Shown: one piece after another, positions 41,417 to 41,452 of the stretch | How the letters are laid out: each line of letters begins with the position of its first letter | Numbering within the stretch: the first letter of the stretch is position 1 | Assembly (NCBI GenBank): GCA_031286325.1 | Contig: JAITUT010000024.1 | Coordinates: 1-41,452, forward strand | DNA from: Helicobacteraceae bacterium | GTDB lineage: Bacteria; Campylobacterota; Campylobacteria; Campylobacterales; SZUA-545 | Length of the DNA: 41,452 nt | Direction: 5' to 3' | Made by a program: the position numbers and the translations under genes | The notes under the pieces: generated by a model | What the model saw: the letters and a program-made list of their open reading frames with translations, nothing else | What the model was told of the DNA's origin: nothing | Database searches by the model: none

Positions 41417-41452
41417 TGAATTGAAGAGAGAAAAATTTGCTGGCGTTAAAGT

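Overview
The window looks like a chromosomal segment of a motile, hydrogen-oxidising member of the Campylobacterota, probably near Helicobacter and Wolinella. The evidence is the hydABCDE hydrogenase operon in Wolinella/Helicobacter order, a very long FlgL, a Maf-type flagellin glycosylation protein, a Csd4/Pgp1-type cell-shape carboxypeptidase, an acidic protein directly before gmk as in Campylobacter jejuni, and a dapB-purF pair. Coding DNA is rich in GCG, GAT and CGC, and the octamer GCGATCGC recurs. No tRNA, rRNA, CRISPR array or intact insertion sequence was seen.

Layout. Positions 1-3400 hold a tandem duplication of a lipoprotein gene coupled to a secreted alpha/beta-hydrolase gene. The second hydrolase copy is reduced to a remnant, and a small membrane-protein gene lies between the copies on the other strand. 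Then come a DegP/HtrA protease, a gap with hairpins and a small ribbon-helix-helix-like gene broken by two in-frame amber codons, and ftsK. Positions 7900-10000 are accessory: a short MORN-repeat protein, two REP-like palindromes, a TPR membrane-protein gene whose start codon abuts 19 CTGTG units, and a decayed TPR remnant. Positions 10035-16250 are core genes: flgL, trxB-dapB-purF. Positions 16490-23860 carry three more MORN-repeat genes around csd4/pgp1, a PAS-like/AAA-Fis pair and an aspartate aminotransferase. Positions 23950-29371 carry polA, a nitroreductase stump, the acidic receiver-like protein and gmk. Positions 29385-38605 carry maf-hypD-hypC on the minus strand, divergent from hydABCDE on the plus strand. 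Positions 38660-41452 are an AT-richer accessory stretch with three little-known genes, then a fifth MORN-repeat gene and REP-like elements.

How the genes work together. HydA, HydB and HydC form a periplasm-facing membrane uptake [NiFe] hydrogenase feeding the quinone pool. HypC, HypD, HydD and HydE serve its maturation. FlgL and Maf belong to flagellar assembly and decoration, and the carboxypeptidase trims peptidoglycan. The most notable accessory features are the probably phase-variable TPR gene, switched off in this sequence, and a dispersed family of five exported MORN-repeat proteins with 72-nt internal repeats, shared flanks and REP-like palindromes nearby.

Functional names rest on motif recognition and remembered family knowledge; no database search was run.
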